DNA of 13,598 nucleotides, taken from the NCBI GenBank assembly GCA_018896355.1, contig JAHIMW010000129.1, forward strand, positions 1 through 13,598, given 5' to 3'. Below the pieces are notes generated by a model. It worked only from the letters and a program-made list of their open reading frames with translations. It did no database searches and was not told where the DNA came from. This DNA comes from Pseudomonadota bacterium (GTDB taxonomy: Bacteria; Desulfobacterota; Syntrophia; Syntrophales; UBA5619). Shown in pieces: positions 13,387 to 13,598 of the stretch. How positions within the stretch are numbered: position 1 is the stretch's first letter; every line of letters begins with the position of its first letter. The position numbers and the translations under genes were made by a program.

Positions 13387-13598
13387 TGGTGGAGGCGGCG
13401 GGAGTCGAACCCGCGTCCGGAAACCTTCCGCTGCACTTTCTACGCACGTATCTTCTGTTTTGAGTTTCGCCCCTGAGGGCTCCCGGAAGCAGGATCCCCC
13501 TTTCGCTATCCTGTTTTATGGCTTTTCGCCCCTCTCCCCCCAGGCATGAGAAAGCGGTTATCCTGCCCGTATGACGCCCCCAAACCGACCCGACAGGC
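13387..13598 (-). ncRNA. ssrA: tmRNA (ssrA), 3' portion
   Basis: The minus-strand sequence ending at 13387 reads GACGCGGGTTCGACTCCCGC followed by CGCCTCCACCA. This is the T arm and 3' acceptor strand of tmRNA with an encoded CCA end, and is almost invariant in bacterial tmRNAs. tmRNA with SmpB rescues stalled ribosomes and adds a degradation tag. Only about 212 of the usual 350 or so bases are in the window; the 5' acceptor half and, by position, the tag reading frame lie beyond base 13598. I see no tag-like stretch ending in Ala-Leu-Ala-Ala codons here. GC-rich segments between 13440 and 13598 would form the later pseudoknots. The gap of 104 bases to the convergent rdgC gene shows no strong terminator. 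Confidence 0.95.

Noticed and set aside
13293..13414. Possible attachment-site duplication: CGAACCCGC occurs at 13293-13301 and in the ssrA T arm at 13406-13414
   Set aside because: Nine bases is near chance in GC-rich DNA, and there is no integrase or foreign DNA between the copies.
13387..13598. tmRNA tag peptide frame inside the window
   Set aside because: The visible 212 bases are the 3' part; no frame ending in Ala-Ala before a stop was found, and the tag normally lies nearer the 5' end, outside the window.

Overview
The window is a compact, GC-rich bacterial chromosome segment made mostly of housekeeping genes. Gene content and order (trpS-scpA-scpB-rluB, and nadK-recN-acetyltransferase-mltA) resemble what I know from Deltaproteobacteria/Desulfobacterota such as Syntrophus- or Geobacter-like anaerobes. 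The iron-type superoxide dismutase and a tryptophanyl-tRNA synthetase with a Cys motif like the [4Fe-4S] form of Thermotoga fit an anaerobic lifestyle. The taxonomic assignment is inference from remembered families, not a search result.

Layout. 1-336 (+): C-terminal piece of a bile acid:sodium symporter-like transporter. 376-1535: a sodB plus DUF2892-type membrane protein pair, bracketed by two directly oriented copies of a dispersed repeat. 1563-2255 (+): radC. 2382-5797 (-): a tight operon trpS-scpA-scpB-rluB followed by an IHF-beta-like gene with its own ribosome binding site. 5935-6207 (-): an HU gene with its own terminator. 6479-7408 (+): a UbiA-like membrane protein that seems to lack both Asp-rich catalytic motifs. 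7405-11887 (-): nadK-recN-(N-acetylglutamate synthase-like acetyltransferase)-mltA, with overlaps or short gaps except where a palindromic element sits after recN. 12140-13282 (+): a divergent rdgC homologue. 13387 to the window end (-): 3' part of the tmRNA gene ssrA.

Functional themes. Much of the segment concerns chromosome organisation and repair: ScpA/ScpB (SMC condensin partners), two HU/IHF-family proteins, RecN, RadC and RdgC. TrpS, RluB and tmRNA serve translation. NadK makes NADP, SodB handles superoxide, and MltA remodels murein.

I found no CRISPR array, transposase, phage module or toxin-antitoxin pair, and no intergenic stretch over 300 bases. The most unusual material is non-coding: two elaborate palindromic elements (9212-9277 and 11964-12067) sharing a GGGGACA/TGTCCCC motif and a TGC(C/G)GCA core, like REP sequences mobilised by REP-associated tyrosine transposases, and the repeat pair around sodB. 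Among proteins, the UbiA-like one is the best candidate for novel biology. No convincing multi-gene new system is visible.
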